Shown: positions 1 to 8,208 of the stretch, in pieces
How positions within the stretch are numbered: position 1 is the first letter of the stretch
Layout of the letters: the number at the start of each line of letters is the position of its first letter
NCBI GenBank assembly: GCA_949287505.1
Contig: CASEGX010000122.1
Location: forward strand, 1 to 41,190
DNA length: 41,190 bases
Source: an uncultured Spirochaetales bacterium
GTDB lineage: Bacteria; Spirochaetota; Spirochaetia; Sphaerochaetales; Sphaerochaetaceae
Direction of reading: 5' to 3'
Translations under genes and position numbers: made by a program
Notes under the pieces: model-generated
Seen by the model: the letters and a program-made list of their open reading frames with translations, nothing else
What the model was told of the DNA's origin: nothing
The model's database searches: none

Positions 1-538
1 CGGAATATAAAAGAGTGTCGATTCCAAGAAGAGAAGCTGAATCCGTGTTTTCCTTTCTGTCATCGATGAAAAGCGTATCGGAATATCCGAACCCTTCTTT
101 TTCAGTGATGATTCTCCAGAAAGCACTCTCCGGCTTCGACATATGTATAAGATGTGAAGCATACAGCGCATCAAAATGCGAGAGCGGATCTCCGGGGAAG
201 GTCTTCACGATCTCCCAATGAGGACGGAATGTATTCGAACCGACAACGCATCTGTGGCCCCGTCTTCTGAGTTCATCCACGATTTCCAGCATGAATGAGT
301 TGATATGAGGCTTGAAGAACTTCGCGAACAGGTCCTCATCTATGTGACACTGATACTTATCCTCAAGATGCCGGTAATAATCCTCGACCTGCATATACCC
401 ATCCATCAGGGCCATATCATAATAACCATAATCCTTCCGGATATCATGGTAGTCAGTACCAACATACTCAGCAATCTGCATCAGCGTGCGTATATTAAGG
501 AGTATCACATCTCCCATATCGAAGATAAACAGTTTCAT
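1..538 (-). CDS. HAD-superfamily hydrolase, partial (runs off left edge)
   Basis: The reverse strand is open from an ATG at 538 to the window edge, giving about 179 residues without a stop. The protein opens with MKLFIFDMGDV, a HAD motif I of the DxG type seen in YihX-like sugar-phosphate phosphatases, where the second Asp of DxD is replaced. Motif II appears as VVGSNT, motif III as the Lys of SKPESAF, and motif IV as FIDDRKEN, all in the expected order. It is therefore probably a soluble phosphatase of the YihX/epoxide-hydrolase N-terminal type; the substrate cannot be read from sequence. It diverges from the amino-acid transporter operon. No Shine-Dalgarno is visible; a TATACT hexamer lies only 7 bases upstream of the ATG (546-551), so the mRNA could be leaderless. 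Confidence 0.8.
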   Translation of the reverse strand, partial: MKLFIFDMGDVILLNIRTLMQIAEYVGTDYHDIRKDYGYYDMALMDGYMQVEDYYRHLEDKYQCHIDEDLFAKFFKPHINSFMLEIVDELRRRGHRCVVGSNTFRPHWEIVKTFPGDPLSHFDALYASHLIHMSKPESAFWRIITEKEGFGYSDTLFIDDRKENTDSASLLGIDTLLYS

Positions 539-570
539 AATGAGGAGTATAACATATTTTTATGCGGGTA

Positions 571-600
571 TTTTATGCATAAAACTGCATGAAAATGCAT
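571..600. promoter_or_regulatory. Three TGCAT boxes phased at 10 bp
   Basis: TGCA(T) occurs at 576, 586 and 596, exactly one helical turn apart. The first lies in a 14-bp perfect palindrome, TTTTATGCATAAAA (571-584), and the next two form TGCAT-GAAA-ATGCA (586-599). The array sits between the divergent HAD gene and the amino-acid transporter, just upstream of a likely promoter at 611-639. This suggests a binding site for an oligomeric regulator, perhaps an amino-acid-responsive one of the ArgR or Lrp kind; the identity is inference. Confidence 0.4.
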
Positions 601-610
601 GTTTCATGTA

Positions 611-649
611 TTCAATCTATTGTGCAGAATATATATACTCTCAGTATAT
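611..649 (+). promoter_or_regulatory. Promoter with overlapping palindrome for the amino-acid transporter operon
   Basis: TTCAAT (611-616) and TATACT (634-639) are separated by 17 bases and predict a start near 646. The palindrome ATATACT-CTC-AGTATAT (633-649) covers the -10 hexamer and the start site, a position typical of a repressor operator. The Shine-Dalgarno GGAGG begins at 650, so the leader would be very short. Confidence 0.45.
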
Positions 650-659
650 GGAGGAAAAA

Positions 660-1469
660 ATGAAAAGACTTCTCACAATATTGATCACAGTAGCACTGTC
701 ACTGACAATTCTCTCTGCAGCAGGATCGGGAGAATCGGGAACAGACAACTCCCTGAAGAACATACAGGATAAAGGCACGTTCATTCTCGGTCTTGATGAC
801 TCCTTTCCGCCAATGGGATTCAGATCAGAGAGCGGTGAAATCGTAGGATTCGATATCGACACTGCAAAAGAAGTCGCATCGCGTCTTGGTGTTGAACTCG
901 TTGCACAGCCCATTGACTGGAACTCAAAGGAGCAGGAGCTCGCAACCGGGAACATCGACTGCATCTGGAATGGTTTCACGGTGACTCCGGAAAGAGAGAA
1001 AGTCATGATTTTCTCAGAGCCATATCTGCGCAATGCACAGGTTGTAGTCGTGAGAAGTGACAGTCCGTATCAGACTCTCTCAGACCTCGAAGGTGCCACT
1101 ATCGGTGTGCAGGCCGGATCCTCAGCGCAGGCTGCGATAGAAGACACAGAAGGATTCATGGATTCAATTGATGAGGTTATTGAATTCAAGGATAATCTCA
1201 CAGCCCTCATGGATCTTGAAATCGGTGGCCTTGACGGAGTCGTGATGGATCTGGTTGTCGCCAATTACAGTATACAGACATCCGGAAAAGACTTCAGAGT
1301 CCTTGACGAAACACTTACAGAAGAAGAGTATGCTATCGGATTCAGGAAAAATGACGTCGCACTTCGCGATGCAGTCAATGCAGAACTTGAAGCGATGGCA
1401 GCAGATGGAACTCTGGCAGAGATTTCCAGTCTCTGGTTCGGAGATGACATCACTGTAGTCGGAAAATAA
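660..1469 (+). CDS. Amino-acid ABC transporter substrate-binding protein
   Basis: This 269-residue family 3 (SBP_bac_3) periplasmic binding protein captures an amino acid for the permease and ATPase encoded next. The start at 660 follows GGAGG by five bases; an in-frame ATG at 648 overlaps that Shine-Dalgarno and is less likely. Residues 1-20 form a signal sequence (MKRLLTILITVALSLTILSA). Family landmarks are GTFILGLDDSFPPMGF, GEIVGFDIDTAKEVASRLG, IDCIWNGFTVTPER and the late GTLAEISSLWFGDD. The signal ends LSAAGSGE with no Cys, so it is either cleaved and free or has lost a lipobox that many relatives keep. It is the first gene of a three-gene operon with 9- and 4-base gaps. The ligand is not known; the nearby D-aminoacylase hints at amino acids released from N-acyl-D-amino acids. 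Confidence 0.93.
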   Translation: MKRLLTILITVALSLTILSAAGSGESGTDNSLKNIQDKGTFILGLDDSFPPMGFRSESGEIVGFDIDTAKEVASRLGVELVAQPIDWNSKEQELATGNIDCIWNGFTVTPEREKVMIFSEPYLRNAQVVVVRSDSPYQTLSDLEGATIGVQAGSSAQAAIEDTEGFMDSIDEVIEFKDNLTALMDLEIGGLDGVVMDLVVANYSIQTSGKDFRVLDETLTEEEYAIGFRKNDVALRDAVNAELEAMAADGTLAEISSLWFGDDITVVGK

Positions 1470-1478
1470 AGGTTATTT

Positions 1479-2114
1479 ATGCAGGGTTTGATTATTCAGA
1501 TGCTTGAAGGGACAGTAACGTCCCTTGAGATTTTCTTCCTCACACTCATCTTCTCCTTGCCACTGGGCTTTGTTGTTGCAAAGGGAAGGATGACAAGAAT
1601 AGCTCCTATCAGATGGATAGTGGATCTCTACATCCAGATAATGCGAGGAACACCTCTTATCCTGCAGCTTATATTCGTATATTTTGCCCCGTTCTATGTA
1701 TTCGGGGCATCATACGACAGGTTTACAGCCTGCATAATCGCTTTTGTGATAAACTACAGCGCGTATTTCTCAGAAATCTACAGATCCGGATTGCAATCAA
1801 TAGACAGAGGACAGTATGAAGCCGCAAAGGTCCTCGGATTCACAAAAGCATATACCTTTTTCCACATCATACTGCCGCAGGTGATAAAAAGGATCCTGCC
1901 GGCTTTAGGAAACGAGGTGATCACCCTCGTAAAAGACACTGCCCTTGCCCAGACGATAGGAGTTGCGGAGCTTTTCAGGGTTGCGCAGACTGCTTCATCA
2001 AGGGAATTCTCCACTGTCCCGATTTTCATCGCAGGCATATTCTATTTCATAATGAATTACATAGTCTCACGCCTCTTTGTCGCGGGAGAAAAGAAACTGA
2101 ATTACTACAGGTGA
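1479..2114 (+). CDS. Amino-acid ABC transporter permease (HisM/GlnP family)
   Basis: This 211-residue inner-membrane permease carries about five transmembrane segments. The His/Glu/Gln/Arg-type signature is clear: an N-terminal GTVTSLEIFFLTLIFSLPLG, then YIQIMRGTPLILQLIFVYF, and an EAA loop EAAKVLGFTKAYTFFHIILPQ that docks the ATPase. Length is normal for the family. It lies 9 bases after the binding-protein gene and 4 bases before the ATPase gene, so all three are surely one transcription unit importing an amino acid. A single permease gene suggests a homodimer. Confidence 0.93.
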   Translation: MQGLIIQMLEGTVTSLEIFFLTLIFSLPLGFVVAKGRMTRIAPIRWIVDLYIQIMRGTPLILQLIFVYFAPFYVFGASYDRFTACIIAFVINYSAYFSEIYRSGLQSIDRGQYEAAKVLGFTKAYTFFHIILPQVIKRILPALGNEVITLVKDTALAQTIGVAELFRVAQTASSREFSTVPIFIAGIFYFIMNYIVSRLFVAGEKKLNYYR

Positions 2115-2118
2115 CACA

Positions 2119-2880
2119 ATGAACGAGATGATCAGATTGACAGGATTGAAAAAATCATTCGGCGGTATTGAAATACTGAAAGACATCTCCTTCACGCTTG
2201 AAAAAGGGAATGTGCTATCCATAATCGGGCCATCAGGATCAGGAAAGTCGACAACACTCAGGATAATCACACAGCTGGAAAAGGCAGATGACGGCACACT
2301 TCTGATTGACGGGAAAACCCTTTTCTCATCAGTCAATGGCAAAGCTGTATACTGCAGCCCGGAAGAAGAGAGAAAGATAGGACTTGAGACAGGTCTTGTA
2401 TTCCAGTCCTTCAACCTTTTCCCGCATTTCTCTGTCCTGAGAAACATAACAGAAGCCCAGAGAGCGGTTCTCCACAGATCGAAGGAGGAAGCGGAGGAAA
2501 AGGCAATGGCACTGCTTGGCAAGATGGGAATTGCTGATAAGGCCGGACAATATCCATACCAGCTCTCAGGAGGACAGCAGCAGCGCGTATCGATCGCACG
2601 AGCTCTGGCTCTGGATCCGGAAGTGCTTTTCTTCGACGAACCGACATCAGCCCTGGACCCGGAACTCACAAGAGAAATCCTCAAGGTAATCAGGGAACTG
2701 GCTGAAGAGAAGATGACGATGGTTGTCGTCACGCACGAGATGCATTTTGCAAGGGCGATATCCGACTGGGCAATCTTCATGGACAAAGGTGTGATAGTGG
2801 AAGAAGGAGAGCCGGATATGCTTTTCGGATCTCCCAGAGAGGAAAGAACGAGGCAGTTCATTGCCTCATTCCAGGACTAA
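2119..2880 (+). CDS. Amino-acid ABC transporter ATP-binding protein
   Basis: This 253-residue ATPase powers the transporter. It has Walker A GPSGSGKST at residues 37-45, a Q-loop in FQSFNLFPHFSVLRN, the signature LSGGQQQR, Walker B VLFFDEPTSALDP, and the H-loop His in VVTHEMHFA. The Q-loop and signature place it in the GlnQ/HisP polar amino-acid class. Compared with GlnQ there is a short insert (about residues 69-88) between Walker A and the Q-loop. Its stop overlaps the stop of the convergent D-aminoacylase gene by 4 bases. Confidence 0.94.
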   Translation: MNEMIRLTGLKKSFGGIEILKDISFTLEKGNVLSIIGPSGSGKSTTLRIITQLEKADDGTLLIDGKTLFSSVNGKAVYCSPEEERKIGLETGLVFQSFNLFPHFSVLRNITEAQRAVLHRSKEEAEEKAMALLGKMGIADKAGQYPYQLSGGQQQRVSIARALALDPEVLFFDEPTSALDPELTREILKVIRELAEEKMTMVVVTHEMHFARAISDWAIFMDKGVIVEEGEPDMLFGSPREERTRQFIASFQD

Positions 2881-4421
2881 AGCACCTTCCCTCCCCTCTG
2901 ATAATACCAACGGCCATTCAGATAGGCAGGTTTTCCTGCGACAAGCATGGCCTCAAAGCCGATGTTATCATTGCCATCCTCTTTAAGCGCTTCAGGCTTG
3001 AAGAGCAGGATATCAGCATAATACCCTTCCCTTATGTATCCACGCTTCTCAAGTCTGAGCTTATCCGCATTGAGTCCTGTCATCTTCCGGACAGCTTCCT
3101 CGATTGTCATCAGTTTCTCCTGAACGACATATCTTGAGATATACTCGACCGTTGAATGGTATGACCGGGGATGAGGAATCGGAGAAGAGTAAAGCGCATC
3201 AGTTCCAAAAGAGACCAGGGGATGCTTCATTATCATCCGGAGGCTTTCATCAGTCTGCGTGACATCACTCATCACAGCAAGTCCTGTCTCCTCTGAAAGG
3301 ATATCAAAAAGCGCTTCGAGAGGATCTTTTCCTTTCTCCCTTCCAATCTCGCTGAGCGTCATGCCATTGTAATTACTGTGGTTCTGCAGATAGATAATCG
3401 AGATATCATCAGGACCGACCATCTCATATACGCTATCCCATCCGTCCGGATGCATTATCTCCTGCTTCAGCTCATCCCTTTCTCCTTCCAGAGATAACGC
3501 AAGCCGCTGCTCAAACCTGGAAAGCCCCAGAATGTGAGGAGGAAGAAGCGAGAAAAGGCTTGTGGATCCATAGGAATATGGATACTGATCTGCCTGAACA
3601 TCGACACCCCTTGCCCTGTAGTCCTCAATCATCTCCAGCATCTGAGGAACCTTCTCCTGATTCTTCCGTCCGATTGCCTTCAGATGCGAGATTTCCAGTC
3701 TTACCCCGCTTTCAGCAGCAAGATCCAGCACCTCCCTTAAGGAAGAGAGCACATCATTTCCCTCACAGCGGTGATGCACTGCGAAAAAAGCATCATGCTG
3801 CCTGACGACAGAAAGAAGCGCCAGAAGCTCTTTTTCTTCAGCAAAGAGACAGGGAGAATAGTACAAGCCTGATGAGAAGCCCCTGATGCCCGAAGAAAGC
3901 AGAGAATCAAGGAGAGCGCACATATCACGGATTTCCACATCGCTTGAGGCCCTTCCGGCATTGTCCCCCATAACGGCATATCTGAGTGCGGTATGAGAAG
4001 CAAGGAAGACCTCATTGATACCGATTCCGCCATCCATCAGTACGGAGCAGTACTCCTCATACGTCTTCCAGTTCCAGTCATCTATTGTTCCAAGCACATC
4101 CTCGACAGCAAGATGCAGAGCTTCTGTCGTATTCGGGAAAACACCGATTCCGCAATTTCCGGAGACATCAGTGAGTATGCCCTGATGAAGCTTTGCCTTC
4201 ATGTCACGGTCACGCAGCACCTCCAGGTCCGTATGGGTATGCATGTCTATAAAGCCCGGGGCAAGTACAGAATCAGAGGCATCAACTACGATCTTTGCCC
4301 TTGTTATGCCTTCATTTCCGATAAAAACTATACGATCTCCGAAGACTGCCACATTCGCACGGTACGGCTTTTTTCCGCTGCCATCGACAACAAGCGCATT
4401 GCGGAACATATAATCATACAT
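2877..4421 (-). CDS. N-acyl-D-amino-acid deacylase (D-aminoacylase), amidohydrolase superfamily
   Basis: This 514-residue zinc amidohydrolase should release D-amino acids from N-acyl-D-amino acids. Metal ligands His61 and His63 lie in DMHTHTD; the family Cys in the SGNCGIG motif is Cys90 and is thought to bridge metal; later landmarks are RLEISHLKAIG, DQYPYSYGSTS and SFGTDALYSSPIPHPRSYHS. N- and C-terminal strands form the small beta domain (VVDGSGKKPY at the start, AGKPAYLNGRW at the end). Length is usual for the family. It overlaps the end of the upstream Fic-fold gene by 8 bases, so they are translationally coupled. Convergence with an amino-acid importer suggests a D-amino-acid or peptidoglycan-fragment scavenging role. 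Dihydropyrimidinase-like or D-glutamate deacylase activity cannot be excluded. Confidence 0.88.
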   Translation of the reverse strand: MYDYMFRNALVVDGSGKKPYRANVAVFGDRIVFIGNEGITRAKIVVDASDSVLAPGFIDMHTHTDLEVLRDRDMKAKLHQGILTDVSGNCGIGVFPNTTEALHLAVEDVLGTIDDWNWKTYEEYCSVLMDGGIGINEVFLASHTALRYAVMGDNAGRASSDVEIRDMCALLDSLLSSGIRGFSSGLYYSPCLFAEEKELLALLSVVRQHDAFFAVHHRCEGNDVLSSLREVLDLAAESGVRLEISHLKAIGRKNQEKVPQMLEMIEDYRARGVDVQADQYPYSYGSTSLFSLLPPHILGLSRFEQRLALSLEGERDELKQEIMHPDGWDSVYEMVGPDDISIIYLQNHSNYNGMTLSEIGREKGKDPLEALFDILSEETGLAVMSDVTQTDESLRMIMKHPLVSFGTDALYSSPIPHPRSYHSTVEYISRYVVQEKLMTIEEAVRKMTGLNADKLRLEKRGYIREGYYADILLFKPEALKEDGNDNIGFEAMLVAGKPAYLNGRWYYQRGGKVL

Positions 4422-5310
4422 TCTGAACTACCTTGTATGAGTCATGAATCTTCCGCTCGATGAAGTGAGTGAAATCTTCATAATTACCACGCTTGATGGC
4501 AAGCGAGAACGCTGCTTTTGCTTCGTCCTCTGAACCTTTATCAAACAAAGGAGGAAGTATCCCCAGTCGCATCAATTCGCCAGAGAGCATCAGAAAAGCA
4601 TAGACAGACGGATACTCGCTGTATGGCTGTATGCGTAGAATTGAGGCATAAAGAAGCACTGCTGAAGTTATACCCTGGAAATTTCTCCAAGAATTCTCAT
4701 ATTGCATATACATGGTCTCCATCTGCACACCAATCGGAGCATTCTCTCCAGTCCTCGACGGATAAACGGCAACGCCCTTTCTGTAGACACCGGAATACAG
4801 ATCATCAATACCCTGCATCAGACGTGTATAGATTTCCCGTCCATCCTTCTCACACCATTTCTCCTTGTTGCGTGCAAGAGAGAAAAGAATGGCCCGTGCA
4901 TTGATCAGAATAAGATGGGACTCAAGAGGGACATAGGGAACAACACGTCCGGAAAGGATGGCCCTCACATCCTTATCATCAATTATTATCCCATCAGAAG
5001 AAAGCAATGTTTCAAGACTTTCTCTGATTATGGATCTGAATCCAGAGCTTTCAAGAAGCGTGTCGTCAATCGGTGTTTTCTCAACAAGCTGTCTGAGGGC
5101 ATCGACATCAACAGTTCCAGGCCTTATATCGAGGGCCTTGTATCGTCTCAGCACCCTACCGTCTCTCGGTTTGGGAGTATCTGCAGGAATTGTCCAGGAC
5201 CAGCCAAGTTTTATCGCACCATCAATTCTTCCCTCGGAGCAGAGAATTCTGATTCTTCTATCGGAAATGCCCCATTTTGCTGAGGCTTCTTTTACGTCAA
5301 TATATTTCAT
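4414..5310 (-). CDS. DNA-binding protein with degenerate Fic fold (pseudo-Fic)
   Basis: The start is taken at ATG 5310 (298 residues); a TTG at 5346 is in frame but less likely. Residues 1-50 look like a MerR/excisionase-type winged helix (YIDVKEASAKWGISDRRIR, then GWSWTIPADTPKPRD). Residues 90-290 have the layout of a Fic domain, including the flap-like YSGVYRKGVAVYPSRTG. At the place of the catalytic HPFxDGNGR motif (residues 228-236) the sequence is QPYSEYPSV: the catalytic His is Gln and the nucleotide-binding GNGR is gone, yet the following helix (YAFLMLSGELMRLG) is intact. AMP transfer is therefore unlikely, and a regulatory or binding role is inferred. It heads an operon with the D-aminoacylase gene. 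Confidence 0.72.
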   Translation of the reverse strand: MKYIDVKEASAKWGISDRRIRILCSEGRIDGAIKLGWSWTIPADTPKPRDGRVLRRYKALDIRPGTVDVDALRQLVEKTPIDDTLLESSGFRSIIRESLETLLSSDGIIIDDKDVRAILSGRVVPYVPLESHLILINARAILFSLARNKEKWCEKDGREIYTRLMQGIDDLYSGVYRKGVAVYPSRTGENAPIGVQMETMYMQYENSWRNFQGITSAVLLYASILRIQPYSEYPSVYAFLMLSGELMRLGILPPLFDKGSEDEAKAAFSLAIKRGNYEDFTHFIERKIHDSYKVVQNV

Positions 5311-5420
5311 ATTGAATATTTTACTCCGATTTCGGCGTACTTTCAATCAAATTAAAATTTTTATTTATTTCCCCTTTGCTTAAAGTATAGCATTAATGCA
5401 TAATCTTTTGGGAGTACAAA

Positions 5421-6707
5421 ATGGACAAATATGATGCTGTCATAGTCGGAACAGGTCCGGCAGGAATGGGTGCTGCATTCTCCATACTCGAGAAAAGGCC
5501 AGGAACATCTATCCTTATGATAGATAAGGCACCTGTATCCACAGGTGGTATGCGTAATGACTGCAAAATGAATTTCACATATCCAATCGGCTTTCCCTTT
5601 GAATACTGGACAGAGGATGTTGCAAATCATTATCTGGAAAAGGTAAAGGAATTCCTCAAACCGGACATACTGCCGAAATCGAATATAGGGGTTTATCAGT
5701 CGAGGGCAGAGAAACTTGGCTGTTCACTTCTTGAGATACAGCAGACGCATCTTGGAACCGATGGAGGACTGCGCCTCATACAGCAGCTGATGAAGAAGCT
5801 TACGGACATGGGTGTGGATATCTCATTGAAAGAGGAAATGCTCAGCATCAACAATGAGCAGAAATTCATCACTACAGATATGAGGGAAATCGGATACAAG
5901 ACAATACTTGTAGCTCCTGGCAGACATGGTTTCCACTTCCTGCAGACTGTAATGCATCAGCTTGGTGTGAAATATATGGATAATATCCTTGATGTAGGTA
6001 TCAGAGTTGAGACACGCATCGAGCGCTACCCCATCGTCAAGGACTATTATGATCCCAAATTCTATTTTCCTGAAAAAGTCCGCACATTCTGCACAAACAG
6101 CGGCAACGCTCATGTCGTAAAGGAAAAATACATCACAGAGCGCGGCGATGTCTGGTACTCTGTGAACGGACATGCATATGCCCCGGATGCTGCAAAGAAC
6201 AACGGGCTGGTGAATTTTGCGATTCTCAAGACTGTGAGATTCACAGAGCCTCTTGCCTCAGGACAGGAGTTCGCAGAACACCTTGGAGTAATGGCAGCAT
6301 TGATGGGAGGCGGAAGACCTCTCATGCAGAGAGTCGGAGATTTCAGAATGGGAAGAAGATCAAAGACTGCGACGTTCAACGATGATCTTTATGATTTCCA
6401 GCCGTCATTGAAAGACTGCTGCCCTTCTGACATCTCCCTTGCAATGCCCTCCAAGATCCTGAGATACATCTGGTCCGGCATGAAGAAACTGGACACGATC
6501 ATTCCTGGAATACTTCATCCATCTACAATCATGTACTACCCGGAAATAAAACTTTATGCGAATAAACCGGAGTACAAGGACAACCACTTCCAAGTTGCCC
6601 CGGATGTGTTTTTTGCAGGTGATGGAGCGGGAACCAGCCGTGGCATAACAGGAGCATGGGCCTCAGGCATCAGAGCTGCAGAAGGTATGATGGAGGCTTT
6701 GCAATAA
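5421..6707 (+). CDS. FAD-dependent oxidoreductase (COG2509-like)
   Basis: This 428-residue flavoprotein has an N-terminal Rossmann motif GTGPAG at residues 10-15, an acidic strand end (ILMIDKAP), and a C-terminal FAD motif FFAGDGAGTSRGITGAWASGI. The middle resembles uncharacterised FAD-dependent dehydrogenases of the COG2509 group, with a substrate domain between the two FAD segments and the motif GRHGFHFLQ. The start follows GGGAG by 8 bases. There is no close operon partner; tRNA-Leu begins 28 bases after the stop. The substrate is unknown. It could also be annotated simply as NAD(P)/FAD-dependent oxidoreductase. Confidence 0.82.
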   Translation: MDKYDAVIVGTGPAGMGAAFSILEKRPGTSILMIDKAPVSTGGMRNDCKMNFTYPIGFPFEYWTEDVANHYLEKVKEFLKPDILPKSNIGVYQSRAEKLGCSLLEIQQTHLGTDGGLRLIQQLMKKLTDMGVDISLKEEMLSINNEQKFITTDMREIGYKTILVAPGRHGFHFLQTVMHQLGVKYMDNILDVGIRVETRIERYPIVKDYYDPKFYFPEKVRTFCTNSGNAHVVKEKYITERGDVWYSVNGHAYAPDAAKNNGLVNFAILKTVRFTEPLASGQEFAEHLGVMAALMGGGRPLMQRVGDFRMGRRSKTATFNDDLYDFQPSLKDCCPSDISLAMPSKILRYIWSGMKKLDTIIPGILHPSTIMYYPEIKLYANKPEYKDNHFQVAPDVFFAGDGAGTSRGITGAWASGIRAAEGMMEALQ

Positions 6708-6726
6708 TTATTGATAAGTGTAATAT
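6698..6726 (+). promoter_or_regulatory. Likely promoter of tRNA-Leu
   Basis: TTTGCA (6698-6703) and TAATAT (6721-6726) are 17 bases apart and predict a start near 6733, three bases before the mature tRNA. The -35 box overlaps the end of the oxidoreductase gene. Confidence 0.4.
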
Positions 6727-6735
6727 GATTACACT

Positions 6736-6818
6736 CCCCAGATGGTGGAATGGTAGACACAAGGGACTTAAAATCCTTTGGTAGCAATACCGTACGAGTT
6801 CGAGTCTCGTTCTGGGGA
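6736..6818 (+). tRNA. tRNA-Leu (anticodon TAA)
   Basis: The acceptor stem CCCCAGA (6736-6742) pairs with TCTGGGG (6811-6817), with discriminator A at 6818. The anticodon loop is CTTAAAA, giving anticodon TAA. The long variable arm GGTA..TACC is the class II arm expected of Leu tRNA. The T arm is ACGAG-TTCGAGT-CTCGT. The 3' CCA is not encoded, so it must be added after transcription. Confidence 0.95.
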
Positions 6819-6847
6819 TTTTCCAGCTTATTTATTCAGCCTACTGT

Positions 6848-8179
6848 TCACGCCAAACCAAGCTTTTTCTTTGAATGAAAATAATAGGGAACTTCAAACA
6901 AAAGCATCATTGTCCAGCCGATGGCACAAGCAAAGGCTATTCCCTGGATTCCATACAAAGGCACCAGAATGAATGTGAAAACAACCCTGAATGAAGTCTG
7001 AATGAATGTACAGAGAAGCGTCACCTTCATGTTTCCCATTCCACGGAAGAACCCCTGTATTCCATTTGTGAATGCAGGGAATATATAGAAAAACGCCATT
7101 ACGGAAAGATATTTCACCCCTTCAGATACAACAGCAGGAGCCTCTTCGGCACTTACAAACATCCTCATTATGGGATTTCTCAGAAAATATGAGACAAGGA
7201 AAATCAGTATGAAATAAAGTGCTTCAAGAAGCAGCCCTTTTCTGAAACCTGCCTTCACTCTTTGCATATTTCCTGCACCTCTGTTCTGTGCACTGAATGT
7301 CGTGATTGCATGGCTTATCGACTGTTCGGGGGTGAATGCGAAATCATCTATACGCGTCACTGCATTGTACGCTGCCACGACGGAAACCCCTAATGTATTG
7401 ACAGCACTCTGAATCAGAAGCTTGCCAATCGGCTGACAGGCCTGCTGCAAAGCCGTAACGGAACCATATTCGAGAGTCGACTTCAAAAGCGTACGGTCAA
7501 TAGCCAATCCATTGAATCTCAGAAGTGGAATCCTTTTTCTGATATACACCGCACAAAGGAATGCGGAAACAGCCTCTGCGACAACCGTTGTCACTGCAGA
7601 GCATGCTATTCCAAGGCCGAAATACCCTATAAGCACAAGATCCAGAATACAGTTAAGAACGGATGAGAAAGCAAGGAATTTCAGCGGAGTCTTTGAATCC
7701 CCGACGCTTTTCATTGCCTGAGAAAGAGCATTGTAAAAACAGGTAAAAGGGAGACCTATGAATATTATCCTCAAATAGACAGCAGTCAATGACAGTACTT
7801 CAGACGGTACATTAAGGGCTTCAAGAAGAGGGAATGTGAATATGATACCGGCCACGGCCGCAACAATGGAGAAAACAAGCCCAGCACCCAGAAGCGTTGA
7901 TAGCTCCTTTCCAAGCATTCCATAATCCTTCGCACCAAAATATGTGCTCATGATTACTCCTGCCCCCATTGCAAGACCTGAAATACCGAGGATGAGGATG
8001 TTCATGACAGGACCAGCCATCCCTGTTGCGGCAAGAGCCTCCGTTCCAATGAAACGGCCCGCGATAATTGAATCGACAGCGTTATAGGCAAGCTGGAAAA
8101 GGCTTCCAAGGACAAGAGGAACAGCATACCCGAAAAGAGAGAACATTATTTTTCCTTTCGTCATATCCGTACTTGCCAT
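6848..8179 (-). CDS. MATE-family multidrug/metabolite efflux transporter
   Basis: This 443-residue, roughly twelve-helix inner-membrane protein is of normal MATE length. The DinF/NorM-like start reads FSLFGYAVPLVLGSLFQLAY followed by NAVDSIIAGRFIG and ALAATGMAGPV; the second repeat has QACQPIGKLLIQ and AAYNAVTRIDDFAFTPEQS. It is expected to export cationic or other toxic compounds with Na+ or H+. It diverges from the DUF362 gene with only 29 bases between the two ATGs. A perfect TATAAT (8187-8192, read on this strand) lies 7 bases before its ATG, so its mRNA may be leaderless. Confidence 0.92.
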   Translation of the reverse strand: MASTDMTKGKIMFSLFGYAVPLVLGSLFQLAYNAVDSIIAGRFIGTEALAATGMAGPVMNILILGISGLAMGAGVIMSTYFGAKDYGMLGKELSTLLGAGLVFSIVAAVAGIIFTFPLLEALNVPSEVLSLTAVYLRIIFIGLPFTCFYNALSQAMKSVGDSKTPLKFLAFSSVLNCILDLVLIGYFGLGIACSAVTTVVAEAVSAFLCAVYIRKRIPLLRFNGLAIDRTLLKSTLEYGSVTALQQACQPIGKLLIQSAVNTLGVSVVAAYNAVTRIDDFAFTPEQSISHAITTFSAQNRGAGNMQRVKAGFRKGLLLEALYFILIFLVSYFLRNPIMRMFVSAEEAPAVVSEGVKYLSVMAFFYIFPAFTNGIQGFFRGMGNMKVTLLCTFIQTSFRVVFTFILVPLYGIQGIAFACAIGWTMMLLFEVPYYFHSKKKLGLA

Positions 8180-8186
8180 GAACCGG

Positions 8187-8194
8187 ATTATAGC
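8187..8194. promoter_or_regulatory. Overlapping divergent -10 elements (MATE / DUF362)
   Basis: ATTATA at 8187-8192 reads TATAAT on the minus strand, 7 bases before the MATE start codon. TATAGC at 8189-8194 on the plus strand is 14 bases before the DUF362 start codon. The two hexamers share four base pairs, so the two genes probably compete for RNA polymerase. Neither gene has a Shine-Dalgarno. Confidence 0.45.
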
Positions 8195-8208
8195 ATTGAA
8201 TAACAGAC

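Noticed and set aside
2067-2861. 264-codon open frame antisense to the ABC ATPase gene
   Set aside because: It is the mirror of a strongly conserved ATPase and shows no domain, signal or ribosome-binding site.
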